A DNA stretch of 44,305 bases from positions 1-44,305 of the forward strand of contig JALOTJ010000010.1 in NCBI GenBank assembly GCA_025457965.1, read 5' to 3'. The notes below the pieces were generated by a model. It was not told the DNA's origin and searched no databases. It saw nothing but the letters and a program-made list of their open reading frames with translations. Both the position numbers and the translations under genes were made by a program. Source of the stretch: Spirochaetota bacterium. GTDB taxonomy: Bacteria > Spirochaetota > UBA4802 > UBA5368. Numbering within the stretch: the first letter of the stretch is position 1; each line of letters starts with the position of its first letter. Below are positions 25,472 to 35,500 of this stretch, piece by piece.

Positions 25472-26188
25472 ATGGATTACGTCGGCATTATCTTCATAAT
25501 CGGGCTCGTCATACTGGTGCACGAGGCGGGGCACTTCGCGGCCGCGCGTCTTTCCGGGATTCCGATAGCGCTATTCTCGGTCGGATTCGGGCCGAAACTC
25601 ATCGCGTTCAGGCGCGGAGAGACCGAGTACCGGCTGTCGGCCGTCCCCCTGGGGGGGTACGTGCTTCCGGCGATCGAGGACGAAAATGAGTTCTTCGCGA
25701 TCCCCGTTTCCCGCCGCCTTGTTATGACGCTCGGCGGCCCGGCCGCGAACGTGGCGATGACGCTTGTGCTTCTGGGGATACTGAACGCCGCGGCCGGCGG
25801 CACCTCGTTTACCGGCACGTTTCTGAAGCCATTCGAACAGACGGCGGTGATGGGCCTGCGCATTCTCGACGCGTTCGGCCGGCTTTTCTCGGGCGGCGGC
25901 GAGTTATCCGGCATAGTCGGAATAGTGGCGCAGGGCACGGCGTTCGTCGGCGGAAGCGCCGTCAAGGCCGCGCAATTCGCGGCGGTGCTGAGCCTCAACC
26001 TGGCGATCTTCAACCTGCTGCCACTGCCCGCCCTGGACGGAGGAAAAGCGCTCCTCTATCTAATGGAGAAAGTGCATCCGTCGGCGGTAAAGGCCCACGT
26101 GCCGCTTGCTATCACCGGCTGGGTGCTCATACTGGGGCTCATGCTGTATACGACCTGGGCCGACGTGCTGCGCTACGCGGCCGGCTGA
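25472..26188 (+). CDS. Compact site-2 protease (M50 family) without PDZ domain
   Basis: The ATG at 25472 has GAGAGAGG upstream and starts directly before the first membrane helix, giving 238 residues. It carries the zinc motif HEAGH (His17, Glu18, His21) and the second motif NLLPLPALDGG (Asp189). MTLGGPAANVAMTLVL is the conserved intramembrane segment. Between the two halves there are only about 50 residues (100-150), so the PDZ domain(s) of RseP are missing. Such proteases cut transmembrane anti-sigma factors or signal-peptide remnants; the substrate here is unknown. It converges with greA. Confidence 0.9.
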   Translation: MDYVGIIFIIGLVILVHEAGHFAAARLSGIPIALFSVGFGPKLIAFRRGETEYRLSAVPLGGYVLPAIEDENEFFAIPVSRRLVMTLGGPAANVAMTLVLLGILNAAAGGTSFTGTFLKPFEQTAVMGLRILDAFGRLFSGGGELSGIVGIVAQGTAFVGGSAVKAAQFAAVLSLNLAIFNLLPLPALDGGKALLYLMEKVHPSAVKAHVPLAITGWVLILGLMLYTTWADVLRYAAG

Positions 26189-26214
26189 CCGACGGCGGGA
26201 CGAATCCGCGGCCT

Positions 26215-26700
26215 TTACTCGAAGGATTCCCCGTGCATGGTGGTAAACCGTTCTATACGGTAGCGCTTCTTTCCGGCCGGGATATCGATTTCGACCTCCT
26301 CACCCGCGCCCCTGTTATTCAGCGCCATACCAACGGGTGACGAAAGCGAGATCTTTCCCTCCGCGGGCTTCACCTCGTTCGGGGAAACGAAGGTGAACTC
26401 CATCACATCCTCGGATTCCAGGTCGAGAACCGTGACCGTCGAGCCGAACCCGATACGGTCTTTCGAGATGTCGGATACGCTGAGGTTGCTGAGCTGGCTG
26501 AGTTGACTGCTGAGCTGGGTGATGCGCGCGTTTAGAAATGACTGACGTTCCTTGGCGGCGTGGTACTCGGCGTTCTCCTTCAGATCGCCGTATGCGCGCG
26601 CTTCCGCGATCTTCTTGGGAAGCTCGACCTTGAATTCGTACTTGAGCTGTTCGAGCTCCTCGCGCATCTTCCGCTTTTTCAGTTCGATGTCATCACTCAT
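26215..26700 (-). CDS. greA: Transcription elongation factor GreA
   Basis: The 161-residue product has the GreA/GreB coiled-coil N-domain with the conserved tip ARAYGDLKENAEYHAAKERQ, whose acidic pair Asp39/Glu42 stimulates RNA cleavage by stalled RNA polymerase. The C-domain contains the usual SLSSPVGMALNNRGAGEEVEI. Length and motifs are normal. It follows the RseC-like gene by 100 bases on the same strand, which is enough room for its own promoter. Confidence 0.93.
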   Translation of the reverse strand: MSDDIELKKRKMREELEQLKYEFKVELPKKIAEARAYGDLKENAEYHAAKERQSFLNARITQLSSQLSQLSNLSVSDISKDRIGFGSTVTVLDLESEDVMEFTFVSPNEVKPAEGKISLSSPVGMALNNRGAGEEVEIDIPAGKKRYRIERFTTMHGESFE

Positions 26701-26800
26701 TACGCCGCTCCTTTTTATTGTGATGGCCCACGGTCGTACGATTGTCCGGTCTTTGCGGATTAAAAGCCAGCCTTTTTTATGTCCCGGGCCCTCATCCCCG

Positions 26801-27250
26801 TCAACCGTCCGCCCCGCCGTCCCCGAGCACGCGAATCATCACCGGCTGGAATGACTTCGCGCGCGCAAGGATGGCCGAAACCGCCTTGACGATCCCGAAC
26901 GAGAGCGCGAAACCCCCGGCACCGAAGAGCGCGGCGGCGATATCCGCGTCCATCTTCAGACGCGGGGCGAGCAGCATTCCCGCGAACATCCCGGCGATGA
27001 GGGCGGCCACGGGAAACGCGTACAGGAGCAGGCTCATCCGTACGACCGCGCCCGGGGCGATCGCGAACTCGATGGTGTCACCCATTCGGCCCCCGGCGCG
27101 GTTTTCGATCCACAGCCGCCGCTTCGATTCACCCCCGATAAGCGAGCACGAACCGCGCGACGAGCATGCCGCGCAGGCCTCGCCCGCCGACGCCTCCACC
27201 AGCGCCATCTTCCCCCTGATCTCGACGATGATTCCGCACTCCATGTCCAT
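26801..27250 (-). CDS. RseC/MucC-family membrane protein
   Basis: The 149-residue protein has an N-terminal cysteine-rich part (ECGIIVEIRG, then CAACSSRGSC; Cys5, 26, 29, 35) and a hydrophilic beta segment. Two membrane helices follow (about 72-92 and 102-126). This is the RseC layout, linked in other bacteria to SoxR reduction, Rnf or envelope-stress sigma-E control. No Rnf or sigma-E genes are nearby. It lies 20 bases after the ABC ATPase gene and so may be co-expressed with the importer. An alternative start is the ATG two codons on. Confidence 0.87.
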   Translation of the reverse strand: MDMECGIIVEIRGKMALVEASAGEACAACSSRGSCSLIGGESKRRLWIENRAGGRMGDTIEFAIAPGAVVRMSLLLYAFPVAALIAGMFAGMLLAPRLKMDADIAAALFGAGGFALSFGIVKAVSAILARAKSFQPVMIRVLGDGGADG

Positions 27251-27270
27251 CCGTTTCCACCACCATTCGA

Positions 27271-27996
27271 TCAGGCGTGCGACAGGAACTCGCGCACGAA
27301 ACCGGGCGCCGGATCGTTCTGAATCTCAACGGGTGTCCCCTCCTGCTCGATCCTGCCTTCATTAATTATAACTATTTTCGTTGCCATTTCAAAGGCCTCG
27401 CGCTGGTCGTGCGTTACGTAGAGGATCGTTATTCCAAGCGCCCGGTGCAGGTCGCGGATCTCACGGCGCATCTCCGCGCGCAGACGGGCGTCCAGGTTCG
27501 AGAGCGGCTCGTCGAGGAGGAGCACCGGCGGCTCCATCACGAGGCCGCGCGCAAGCGCCGTGCGCTGCTGCTGCCCGCCGGAGAGCTGGTGCGGATAACG
27601 GCCTGCGAGCTCGTCCATATGCACCAGATCGAGCGTCTTCATCACTCCCTGCGCACGCCGTTTCCGGTCCATGCCGCGGACTTTAAGCGGGTATTCGACG
27701 TTCTCGAAAACGGTCATGTGCGGCCAGACGGCATACGACTGAAAGACCATGCCGAAACGGCGTTTTTCGGGCGGGATGTTGACGCCCGGCCCGTACAGCA
27801 CTGTTTCGCCGAGCACGATCTCCCCCGCCGAGGGTGTTTCGAGCCCCGCGATAAGACGAAGCAGGGTGGTCTTGCCGCAGCCGCTCGGCCCGAGGAGCGA
27901 AACGAACGAGCCGTCCGTTACGACGACATCCATCGGCGCGAGCACGTCCTTTTCGCCGAAGCGTTTTGCCACACCCTTGAGGCGAAGGTCGCTCAT
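27271..27996 (-). CDS. ABC importer ATP-binding subunit (ferric-type)
   Basis: The 241-residue ATPase has Walker A (GPSGCGKTT, about 36-44), the Q-loop in [13 protein letters not shown], the signature LSGGQQQR, and Walker B ([11 protein letters not shown]). The H-loop is [10 protein letters not shown]. It resembles FbpC/PotA-type importer ATPases. Its ATG overlaps the permease stop by one base (TAATG), with GGAGGG upstream inside the permease gene. A long C-terminal regulatory domain, found in some FbpC proteins, is absent. Confidence 0.93.
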   Translation of the reverse strand: MSDLRLKGVAKRFGEKDVLAPMDVVVTDGSFVSLLGPSGCGKTTLLRLIAGLETPSAGEIVLGETVLYGPGVNIPPEKRRFGMVFQSYAVWPHMTVFENVEYPLKVRGMDRKRRAQGVMKTLDLVHMDELAGRYPHQLSGGQQQRTALARGLVMEPPVLLLDEPLSNLDARLRAEMRREIRDLHRALGITILYVTHDQREAFEMATKIVIINEGRIEQEGTPVEIQNDPAPGFVREFLSHA

Positions 27997-29540
27997 TATC
28001 TACCCTCCAGAATTTCCTCGGCCTTACGGCCCCGCATAAAAAACGCACCCAGGAGCGCCGCGCTGAGCAGTATCCACGCAAGCGCCGCCGCCGACGGCTG
28101 GTCGGCATACTCCTGCAGCTGGAAGAGCACCGTGCCCATCGTCGCGCCGCCGGGCCCCGTGAGGAGCACGCTCATGGTGAGCTCGGTGAACATGGGAAGC
28201 GCCGTGAGAAACCAGGCGGCGATCACGGTCCGCGACAGAAGGGGGAACCAGATGGTACGGAGCAGGATGAAGGTCGTCGCTCCGCTCACAACGGCCGCCT
28301 CCTCGAGCGAGGGGTGCACCTGGCGGTAGGCGGCGGCGAGCATGCGCGCGCTTACCGCTGAGTACTTCAGGGCGTAGGCGAACCCCATCCAGAAGACCGG
28401 CGAGTCGAACGACAGGCCGAAGCGGCCCATGGCGGCCGCCGCCCAGGTCGAAACGAAAATCAATAAAATGGCGATCACGGTTCCCGGGGTCGAGAACGGC
28501 ACCCCCATGGCCTCGATGATCCAGCCGGCCGCGCGGCTTCCCCGGCGCACCGCGGCGAAGGCCAGCAAAAACCCTGCGCCGACCACGAACGTCGCGACCG
28601 AAATCGAGAGCGCTAGAGAATTGACGAGCGCCTCGCGGAACTCGGGAAGGTTAAGGACATACTCCAGGTTTCGCATGGTCCACGCGGACGGAGCGTAATC
28701 ACCCGCCACCGGCGCCATGGCCGAGAAGGCAAGCGCGCCCCAGGGGAGCGCCACGGCGGCGGCGAAAACGGTCCAGGTGACCGCGGTAAATGGAACGCGC
28801 CCTCTACCCAGGCGCACAAGCCCCGGGCGCGAAACACGCGAGCCCGTGATCGCGCCCCCGCGGCGGCGTTGCAGCGCGACGAGCCGGTTGGAGAGCACGA
28901 GCACCAGCATCGCCATGAAAAGGAGCAGCAGCGAGAGCCTGAGCCCCGCGGCAATGCCCGCCATACCCCCCAGCTTGAACTGCGAGTAGATGAGCGTGGT
29001 GAGCACGAACTGCCGCACCGGCATGCCGAGCATGGCGGGAACGCCGAAGGACGAGAGCGTATAGAGAAACGAAAGGCACATCCCGTTTACCATGGGCGGC
29101 CACAGCAGCGGAAAGCTGACGTCGCGGAAAACGCGCCAGGGCCTGGCGCCGCTCATGCGCGCGGCCTCCTCGAGTGAGGGGTCCATGCGCTCGAATCCGG
29201 CCTTGAGCTCCAGATACGGGAAGGCAAAGGCGACCGTACTCTCCACCAGCACCATCCCGTGGAACCCGTATACGCCGCTTTCGGGAAATATCTCCTTTAT
29301 GGCGCCGACGGCGGGATTGCCGAGCACGATCCAGGCCATCCCCAGCAGGTATGCCGGGATGGCGTAGGGCATGGAGAAGAGGCCCGAAAGCGCCCTGCCC
29401 CCGCCTATGTCCGAGCGCGTCACGAGCCAGGCCACGAGGCAGCCGGCGGCGCCGGAGATGAACGCAACGGCCAGGCTCAGCGAGAGCGAGCGCAGGAGCG
29501 CATCGATCACCGCCGCGTTGGAGATTCCGTCGGCGAACAT
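27996..29540 (-). CDS. ABC importer permease, fused two-domain (FbpB-type)
   Basis: The 514-residue protein has about 12 membrane helices and two binding-protein-dependent transport domains in one chain. Each domain has an EAA-type loop (SLEEAARMSGARPWRVFRDVSFPLL and SLEEAAVVSGATTFILLRTIWFPLL) that contacts the ATPase. This fused form is typical of ferric-iron importers and some aminophosphonate importers. The start is one base after the solute-binding protein stop (TGAtATG) and lacks its own ribosome-binding site, so translation is coupled. Confidence 0.92.
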   Translation of the reverse strand: MFADGISNAAVIDALLRSLSLSLAVAFISGAAGCLVAWLVTRSDIGGGRALSGLFSMPYAIPAYLLGMAWIVLGNPAVGAIKEIFPESGVYGFHGMVLVESTVAFAFPYLELKAGFERMDPSLEEAARMSGARPWRVFRDVSFPLLWPPMVNGMCLSFLYTLSSFGVPAMLGMPVRQFVLTTLIYSQFKLGGMAGIAAGLRLSLLLLFMAMLVLVLSNRLVALQRRRGGAITGSRVSRPGLVRLGRGRVPFTAVTWTVFAAAVALPWGALAFSAMAPVAGDYAPSAWTMRNLEYVLNLPEFREALVNSLALSISVATFVVGAGFLLAFAAVRRGSRAAGWIIEAMGVPFSTPGTVIAILLIFVSTWAAAAMGRFGLSFDSPVFWMGFAYALKYSAVSARMLAAAYRQVHPSLEEAAVVSGATTFILLRTIWFPLLSRTVIAAWFLTALPMFTELTMSVLLTGPGGATMGTVLFQLQEYADQPSAAALAWILLSAALLGAFFMRGRKAEEILEGR

Positions 29541-29541
29541 A

Positions 29542-30546
29542 TCAGCGGAGTACGGTCTCGGAAAATTTCGATTTGATCGCCGCGCGCTCTGCGTACATCT
29601 GCGCGAGGATTTCCGTCGACCAGGGCATCATGGTGGACCTGAGCTCCGCGTAGGAACGCGCATGATCGGGTGACGGCGCTGACTCGATCAGGGAATACAT
29701 GGACCCGCGAACTATTGCCTCCTGGGCCTCTTTCGTAAAGAACCAGTCATAGGCACGTTTCGCCATTTCGGGATTGCGCGAGTCGCGGAGAATGGCGATG
29801 GGACTCAGCACCGGGATGGTGCCGTCGGCGGGATACACGGGCCGGACCGGCGAGCCCTTGTCCCACGCCTTGAGCACGTTTTCCAGCAGCACGATCCCGA
29901 CCGGCCGCTCCCTGGTCTCTATGCGGGTGATAACGGAGCTGTTGCCTCCCGCGGCGATGATATCGTTAGCCCTGAGCTTCTCGAAATAATCCCAGCCGTA
30001 CAGCTTCTGTAACAGGGCTATTGCCGTGAAGCTGGAGCCCGACTCGAGCGGATTGGGCATGGAGATCAGCCGTTTGTAACGGGGATCGGCAAGGTCCTTC
30101 CAGGTCTTCGGCAGATCGGCTTCGTTGGTGAAATACCGCGAGTTATACCCGATCACCATCACCGGAAGCCTTACCCCGGCGAACGCCCCGTCCGGATCGA
30201 CGTAGATCGGCGGAATGGCCTTTGAGGCCGGGCTCGTATAGGGGAGAAGTTTTCCGTCCTGTTTTAGTTCATAATACCAGAACGGATCGCTGGTAAGGAT
30301 AAGGTCCGCCCGCGTCGCTCCCGCGGCGAGCTCGGCGTTCACCTTGCTGGCGATGTTCTCGCTTCCGCTCTGGAACCACAGTACCTCCACGTCGGATGGA
30401 AGCGCCTTCCGAAGCGGTTCGCGCATCGTTTCGATCACTTCCTTATAGATGCTGGTGTAAATCCATATCTTCTTTTTCCCGGAACATGACGTCAGCGCTA
30501 TGGTCGCGATGGCGATAACGATTGCTAGCGTCGTTGCTTTTTTCAT
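29542..30546 (-). CDS. Extracellular solute-binding lipoprotein (ferric-type ABC importer)
   Basis: The ATG at 30546 follows GGAGGGG and begins a lipoprotein signal (KKATTLAIVIAIATIALTSC), giving 334 residues; the longer ORF start is rejected. The mature chain has the class II periplasmic-binding fold: KIWIYTSIYKEVIETM, then ADLILTSDPFWYYELKQDG and the hinge around VMVIGYNSRYF. The family includes ferric-iron, thiamine and phosphonate binders. Tyrosine-rich stretches are compatible with ferric ion but do not prove it. It is the first gene of the importer operon, with a 176-base leader after recD. Confidence 0.9.
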   Translation of the reverse strand: MKKATTLAIVIAIATIALTSCSGKKKIWIYTSIYKEVIETMREPLRKALPSDVEVLWFQSGSENIASKVNAELAAGATRADLILTSDPFWYYELKQDGKLLPYTSPASKAIPPIYVDPDGAFAGVRLPVMVIGYNSRYFTNEADLPKTWKDLADPRYKRLISMPNPLESGSSFTAIALLQKLYGWDYFEKLRANDIIAAGGNSSVITRIETRERPVGIVLLENVLKAWDKGSPVRPVYPADGTIPVLSPIAILRDSRNPEMAKRAYDWFFTKEAQEAIVRGSMYSLIESAPSPDHARSYAELRSTMMPWSTEILAQMYAERAAIKSKFSETVLR

Positions 30547-30722
30547 GCACCGCCCCTCCGGTCTTTGATTACCTGTGAAACAGCCGAATATCCCGCGATT
30601 GAAGAGCCCTTCACCCGCCATGTGCCGGGTGCGGGCCGTCGCGCCCGGATTCAGTGGACACTCAATCGAAATCGACTTCGGATGCCACAATCCAATCCTC
30701 ACAATTTATTAATTGCAAGGAC
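30547..30722. promoter_or_regulatory. Leader of the ABC importer operon with an AT-rich dyad
   Basis: The stretch just after recD holds a CAATT-TATT-AATTG dyad (30702-30715) overlapping a TTGCAA that could be a -35 box for the importer on the minus strand. It does not match a standard Fur box. A promoter is expected here because the importer genes are probably not part of the recBCD transcript. Confidence 0.4.
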
Positions 30723-32528
30723 TTAATTCCCCCACAGTGCGTCGCGCAGTCCCGAGGTGCGCCTTACCGGTGTCTCAACCGCCGAGGCCAGCACGTCGGC
30801 GGGCGACCATATCTCGAGCGATCGCCGGGCCCTGGTAACTCCCGTGTAAACCAGCTCCCTAGTGAGCACCGGCGAGGTTTTCTCCGGCATGATCAGCACC
30901 ACGCGGTCAAACTCGGAGCCCTGGCTCTTGTGGACCGTCATGGTGTAGACGGTTTCGTGTTCCGGGAGCAGGCGCGGCATGAGGGAGCGCGCCCCGCCAT
31001 CCCTCGAGGGAAACCATGCGCGCAGCCCGTCGGCCCCGTCGAGTATGACACCGATGTCACCGTTAAAGACCCCCAGGGAATAATCGTTTCGTGTTACCAT
31101 CACGGGGCGGCCGGCGTACCAGCGCTGGCGCGGATCGATGATCCCCTCGTCGCGGAGCATCAGTTCGGCCGAATCGTTCAGTCCCTCTACACCAAGCGCA
31201 CCGCGCCGAACGGCGCAGAGCAGGGCCTGTTCGCCCATGCGCGGAAACACTTCCAGCGGCTCGCATTCCGCGGCGATGGCCGCGAGGCCCTGCAGTGCGG
31301 TTTCGCGTAGCACGCGGCCGAGCGTTTCCGCGCCAACGTCCTCCCGTATCCTGACCTCGTCAACGCCCGAGCGCAGTATTCGCAGGACCTCGCCGGCGCT
31401 CCCCTCGCGCACCGCCCGGGCGAGGGCGCCGATTCCACCCGTTTCATCGAAGCGGTAGCTCTTTTTCAATACTACAATCGAATCGGCGACCGGCGGTACG
31501 TCCTCGCGCGACGCGGGCGGCGGATCCTTCGTCAGTCCGGCCAGAGCGGCCGCGAAGCGCTTCGAGTAATACTGCTCGGCGCCGGTGTTGCAGATGTCGC
31601 CCAGCACGGCCCCCGCCTCCACCGAAGATAGCTGATCGCGGTCGCCAAGCAGGATAAGCCGCGCGTCCGGCAGCAGGGCATCCGCAAGCTTCGCCATAAG
31701 CGGCAGGTCGGCCATGGACGACTCGTCCACGACGAGGACGTCGTATGGAAGCGGGTTGCCGGCGTTATGCCTGAAATAGGGCGTGCCCGGAAGGCTTTTG
31801 AGGAGTCGGTGCAGCGTAAGGGCCTCTGTCGGAATGCACTGTTTTACGGCGGGACCGCAGGGAAGTGCGTCCACTGATCCGCGCACGGCCTCCTGGAGCC
31901 GCACGGCCGCCTTGCCGGTCGGAGCCGCGAGCGCCGCGCGCATGCGTCGCCCCGATGCGAGGGCCTGCTCCGCGAGGAGCGCGAGTATCCGCACGACGGT
32001 GGACGTCTTGCCGGTTCCGGGACCGCCCGATATAACGACGAAAGACTTCATTACGGCGACGGCGGCCGCGAGGCGCTGCAGATCGGGCCCGCTGCCGGCG
32101 GTTCGGGTGAACATACGTTCGAGCCCTTCGCCGAGAAGCGCGGCATCGCAGTCATCGCGCGCGCGGGAGCTCATCCGCGTGATCGCCCCGGCAAGGGTGT
32201 TCTCGTATTTCCAGTAACGATGGAGATAGAGCCGCCCCTTCGCGTCGAGGATGAGCGGCCGGAATTCGCCCGGTGCGCCGACAACGGGAGATCTGCGGAG
32301 CGCTTCGATCCAGCGCCCGGGGTTTTCCGGGAGCAGTTCGGGCGGATACTCCGAAAGGCCTCCCCCCGCGGCGGCGGCAATGTCGAGGCATACGTCACCG
32401 GCGGCCGTCCGGTTGCTCGCCAGACGGGCCGCAATGGCCAGCAAAGTGCCGTCACCGCCGGCCAGACGGCACATGAGGCCGGCGAAGGCGTTATCATACG
32501 CGCTGAATATGTCTTCCCGCGGTATCAT
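30723..32528 (-). CDS. recD: Exodeoxyribonuclease V alpha subunit (RecD helicase)
   Basis: The 601-residue superfamily 1B helicase is close to the usual length. It shows Walker A (VVISGGPGTGKTSTVVRIL, about 166-184), motif Ia (AAPTGKAAVRL), Walker B in VLVVDESSMADLPLM, motif III (LGDRDQLSSVEAG) and the late motifs MTVHKSQGSEFD and YTGVTRARRSL. RecD is the 5'-3' motor of RecBCD, which processes double-strand breaks. Its start overlaps the recB stop (ATGA). It is the last gene of the mobB-recC-recB-recD run. Confidence 0.95.
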   Translation of the reverse strand: MIPREDIFSAYDNAFAGLMCRLAGGDGTLLAIAARLASNRTAAGDVCLDIAAAAGGGLSEYPPELLPENPGRWIEALRRSPVVGAPGEFRPLILDAKGRLYLHRYWKYENTLAGAITRMSSRARDDCDAALLGEGLERMFTRTAGSGPDLQRLAAAVAVMKSFVVISGGPGTGKTSTVVRILALLAEQALASGRRMRAALAAPTGKAAVRLQEAVRGSVDALPCGPAVKQCIPTEALTLHRLLKSLPGTPYFRHNAGNPLPYDVLVVDESSMADLPLMAKLADALLPDARLILLGDRDQLSSVEAGAVLGDICNTGAEQYYSKRFAAALAGLTKDPPPASREDVPPVADSIVVLKKSYRFDETGGIGALARAVREGSAGEVLRILRSGVDEVRIREDVGAETLGRVLRETALQGLAAIAAECEPLEVFPRMGEQALLCAVRRGALGVEGLNDSAELMLRDEGIIDPRQRWYAGRPVMVTRNDYSLGVFNGDIGVILDGADGLRAWFPSRDGGARSLMPRLLPEHETVYTMTVHKSQGSEFDRVVLIMPEKTSPVLTRELVYTGVTRARRSLEIWSPADVLASAVETPVRRTSGLRDALWGN

Positions 32529-35500
32529 CGCACGGCCTCCCCTTCATCGAAATAGCGCCCGAGCGATTCGATCAGGCCGGCCGTCGGAAGGTCGAAGAAA
32601 ACCCCGGGGCGCGATGAGTCCGAAGGGTCCATGCCGCGGACAAAAAGATAAAAGACCCCGCCGAAATGACGGGCGTATTCGTATCCCTCAAGACGAAGCG
32701 CGAGATATCGATGCAGCGCGACGGCATACAGATGGTACTGGAGTATATAATGGTGCCGTGTCATCTCTCCGGCGATTCGGCCGGCCGAATAGTCCCGGGG
32801 CGAATCCCCCAGGTGGTTGGATTTCCAGTCAAGCAGGTAATAGCGGCCTCCGTGCGCGAACACCATGTCGATAAAACCGCGCAAGAACCCCTTCACCGGC
32901 CGGAAGCCGAGCCTCGCGATTGAGGCCGCGAAATCACCGACGAGGCCGCTCCCTCCCGCGCCTTCGAACACGCGGCCGATCCCCGCCGGGGTGACGCTTG
33001 CCAGCGGCAGGGTGAATTCGAGCTCATGCAGGCGGTCCGCCCGGCCAAGCGATTCCAGAAGGCAAACGCCGCCGTTAGCCCCGAGCGGAGCGCGCAGCAC
33101 CGACGAGGCCATGCCAAGGAGCGCATCGGTCCAGGCAGTATCGAAGCCATGCAGTTCGAGTTTCCCGCGGACCGTACGCTCCGACGCCGCCCGGTCACCG
33201 AGCGAGAAATCGATATCCTCGAACACCGAGTGGATGCAGCTTCCCGCGCGGGCGCCCCGCGGAAAGGCGAAGATGCTTCCCGGCTCCGGCCTCCCCGGCC
33301 CGGCCGGCCGCAGGTATTCGCGGTCGTAATCGCGCTCGGAGCCGGCGCCCTGCGCGAGCGCGCTGAAGCTCGTCACCCGCCGCCCGCCGGCGATGACGCT
33401 TCCAAAAGTTCTGCACCGCAGTTCCGGACCTTTCGCGCGCACCGGCCTGTAGACGCGCGCGCCTTCTACCGGGATCTCCGCAATCTCGAAACAACCGGGG
33501 AACGGCTCCGAGAGTGCTTTGAGCGCGCGCATCATCACGGCGTCGTCGAGGCTCTTTACATGGGCCGCGAGCTTCTTTTCCATATCGTCCCCGTCAAGAT
33601 CGCCGGGGTTATGGAACAGGTATGCGGGAGCCGATGCAAAACTGTTGTTGATGCGCCCCCATACCAGGTAACAGCGCCGCTTCGCCCGAGTTACGGCCAC
33701 GTAGAGGAGCCTGAGGTTTTCGGCGAGCTGTTCGCGGGACGCGGCCTGCCGGCCCTCCCCGCTTTCATCCTCCGCTCCGCCGATGTTGAATACGGGGCGG
33801 TTGCCGTGCGAGGGATCGTGATAGAGAAATGGATCGCCGATTTCCCGTGTATCCCAGGTGAACGGACAGAAGACCACGGGGAATTCGAGCCCCTTGCTCC
33901 GGTGCATCGTGATGAGCGTGACCGCGTTCTCGTCGGTCTCAAGTCGGAGCTGGTGCTCATCGGCGCCGTTGGGCTCGTCCGATCCGGCGATACTCCCGCA
34001 GAGCCACTTGATGATGCCGTCACCGCCCAATCGCTCCTCGCGCTGGGCCCGGTGCAGCAGCTCGGCCAGATGCAGGACATTGGTCAGCAGGCGCTCCCCG
34101 TCCGGCCTGCGGAGCAGGCGCTCGTGGACCCGCTCGCCGCGCAGGAGCGAGTGAAACATCCTCATGAATCCGTGCCGCTCCCATGTTTCGTGGTAACCGA
34201 AAAATCGTTCGATCTCCTTTTCCCACGCGCGCTCGTCGAGCGAGAGTCGAGCGATATCGTCTCCGGTCATCCCGATGATATCGGTCGCCAGGGCGGCGCG
34301 CAGAAGGCGAGCGCTCCCGGGATCGTTAACGGCGCGCAGTACGTGCAGTACCTCCGCCGCCTCGACCGACGCTAAGACGCTCTCGGTGCCATAGAGCACC
34401 GAGGGGATGCCGACCGCCCGCAGCGATTCCTGCATCTCACGCGCCTGGCGCCTGGTCCGGACCAGCACGGCGATGTCCCCGGGTGCGTACAGTCCTCCGG
34501 AAACCAGCTTCACCGTTTCCGACGCGATCGCGGAGACGGTCATCCCGCGCGCCAGTTCCTTGCTGACGGCCTTGCCTTCGACGGCCGAATGACGGGATGG
34601 GATGAACCAGATCCGCATCCCCGGCGAATCATCGGCGCCGTCGCCCTTCCGGGCAGAGACCGCCGAAACGGGAGTAAAGCCGATCTCGGGAAAAACGAAT
34701 GGATCGCGGACCCGCGAGAAAATCGCATTCACCGCACCGACCAGCTCCGGCGCCGAGCGACGGTTTACATCCATGGTGGCCTTCGTCCCCGCCGATGCGG
34801 CCGCCTTCATATAGGCGAATATGTCGGCCCCGCGAAACCCGTAGATCGCCTGTTTCGGATCACCGATCATGTAGAGCAGCGATTCGCCCGCACCGAAGAT
34901 CGTCGTGAAGATGGAATACTGGATCGGGTCGGTGTCCTGGAACTCGTCGATCAGCGCGGCGGCATATCGGCGCCGCACCGAGCGCGCGAGGGCCGAGCCG
35001 CCGCCTCCACGAAGGGCCTCGTGCATGCCCCGTATCAGATCGTCGAACGAGCGGACGGCACGCAGCTCCTTTCTGCGCTGAAGCTCGCGCCGTACATAGT
35101 CGAGAAATTCCTTTTTTAATGATATGAGATAGCCGTCGAAGCGACGGTGCGCCTCATCACGCAGGCTCAGAAATTCATCGCAGAGCGCCATGACGGGCGG
35201 AAGCGCAATGCTCCTGCCCTTCCTGACGGCCTTTTCGATCGATGCGGAGCGGAATTTATCCAGATCCTTTATGGCGAGCGGGAGCCCCCCTGCGACACAG
35301 GCATCCATCCGCTCCATTATCCGGTTTATGATCGTCTCTGAATACATGTTCGCCTTCAGCACCTCATCACGCATCGCTTCCAGCAGAAAGCCCTCGGCCT
35401 GTGAACGCTCCGCGCGCCACGATTCGCAAAAACGGGCGTACCCATCATCCAGGCGTCGTGCAATTTCGAGCATGCCGCCCTCGTCGATGCCGGCGGTTCC

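Noticed and set aside
29542-30546. Assignment of the importer specifically to ferric iron
   Set aside because: The fold and subunit arrangement also fit phosphonate or thiamine uptake, so only the general type was called.
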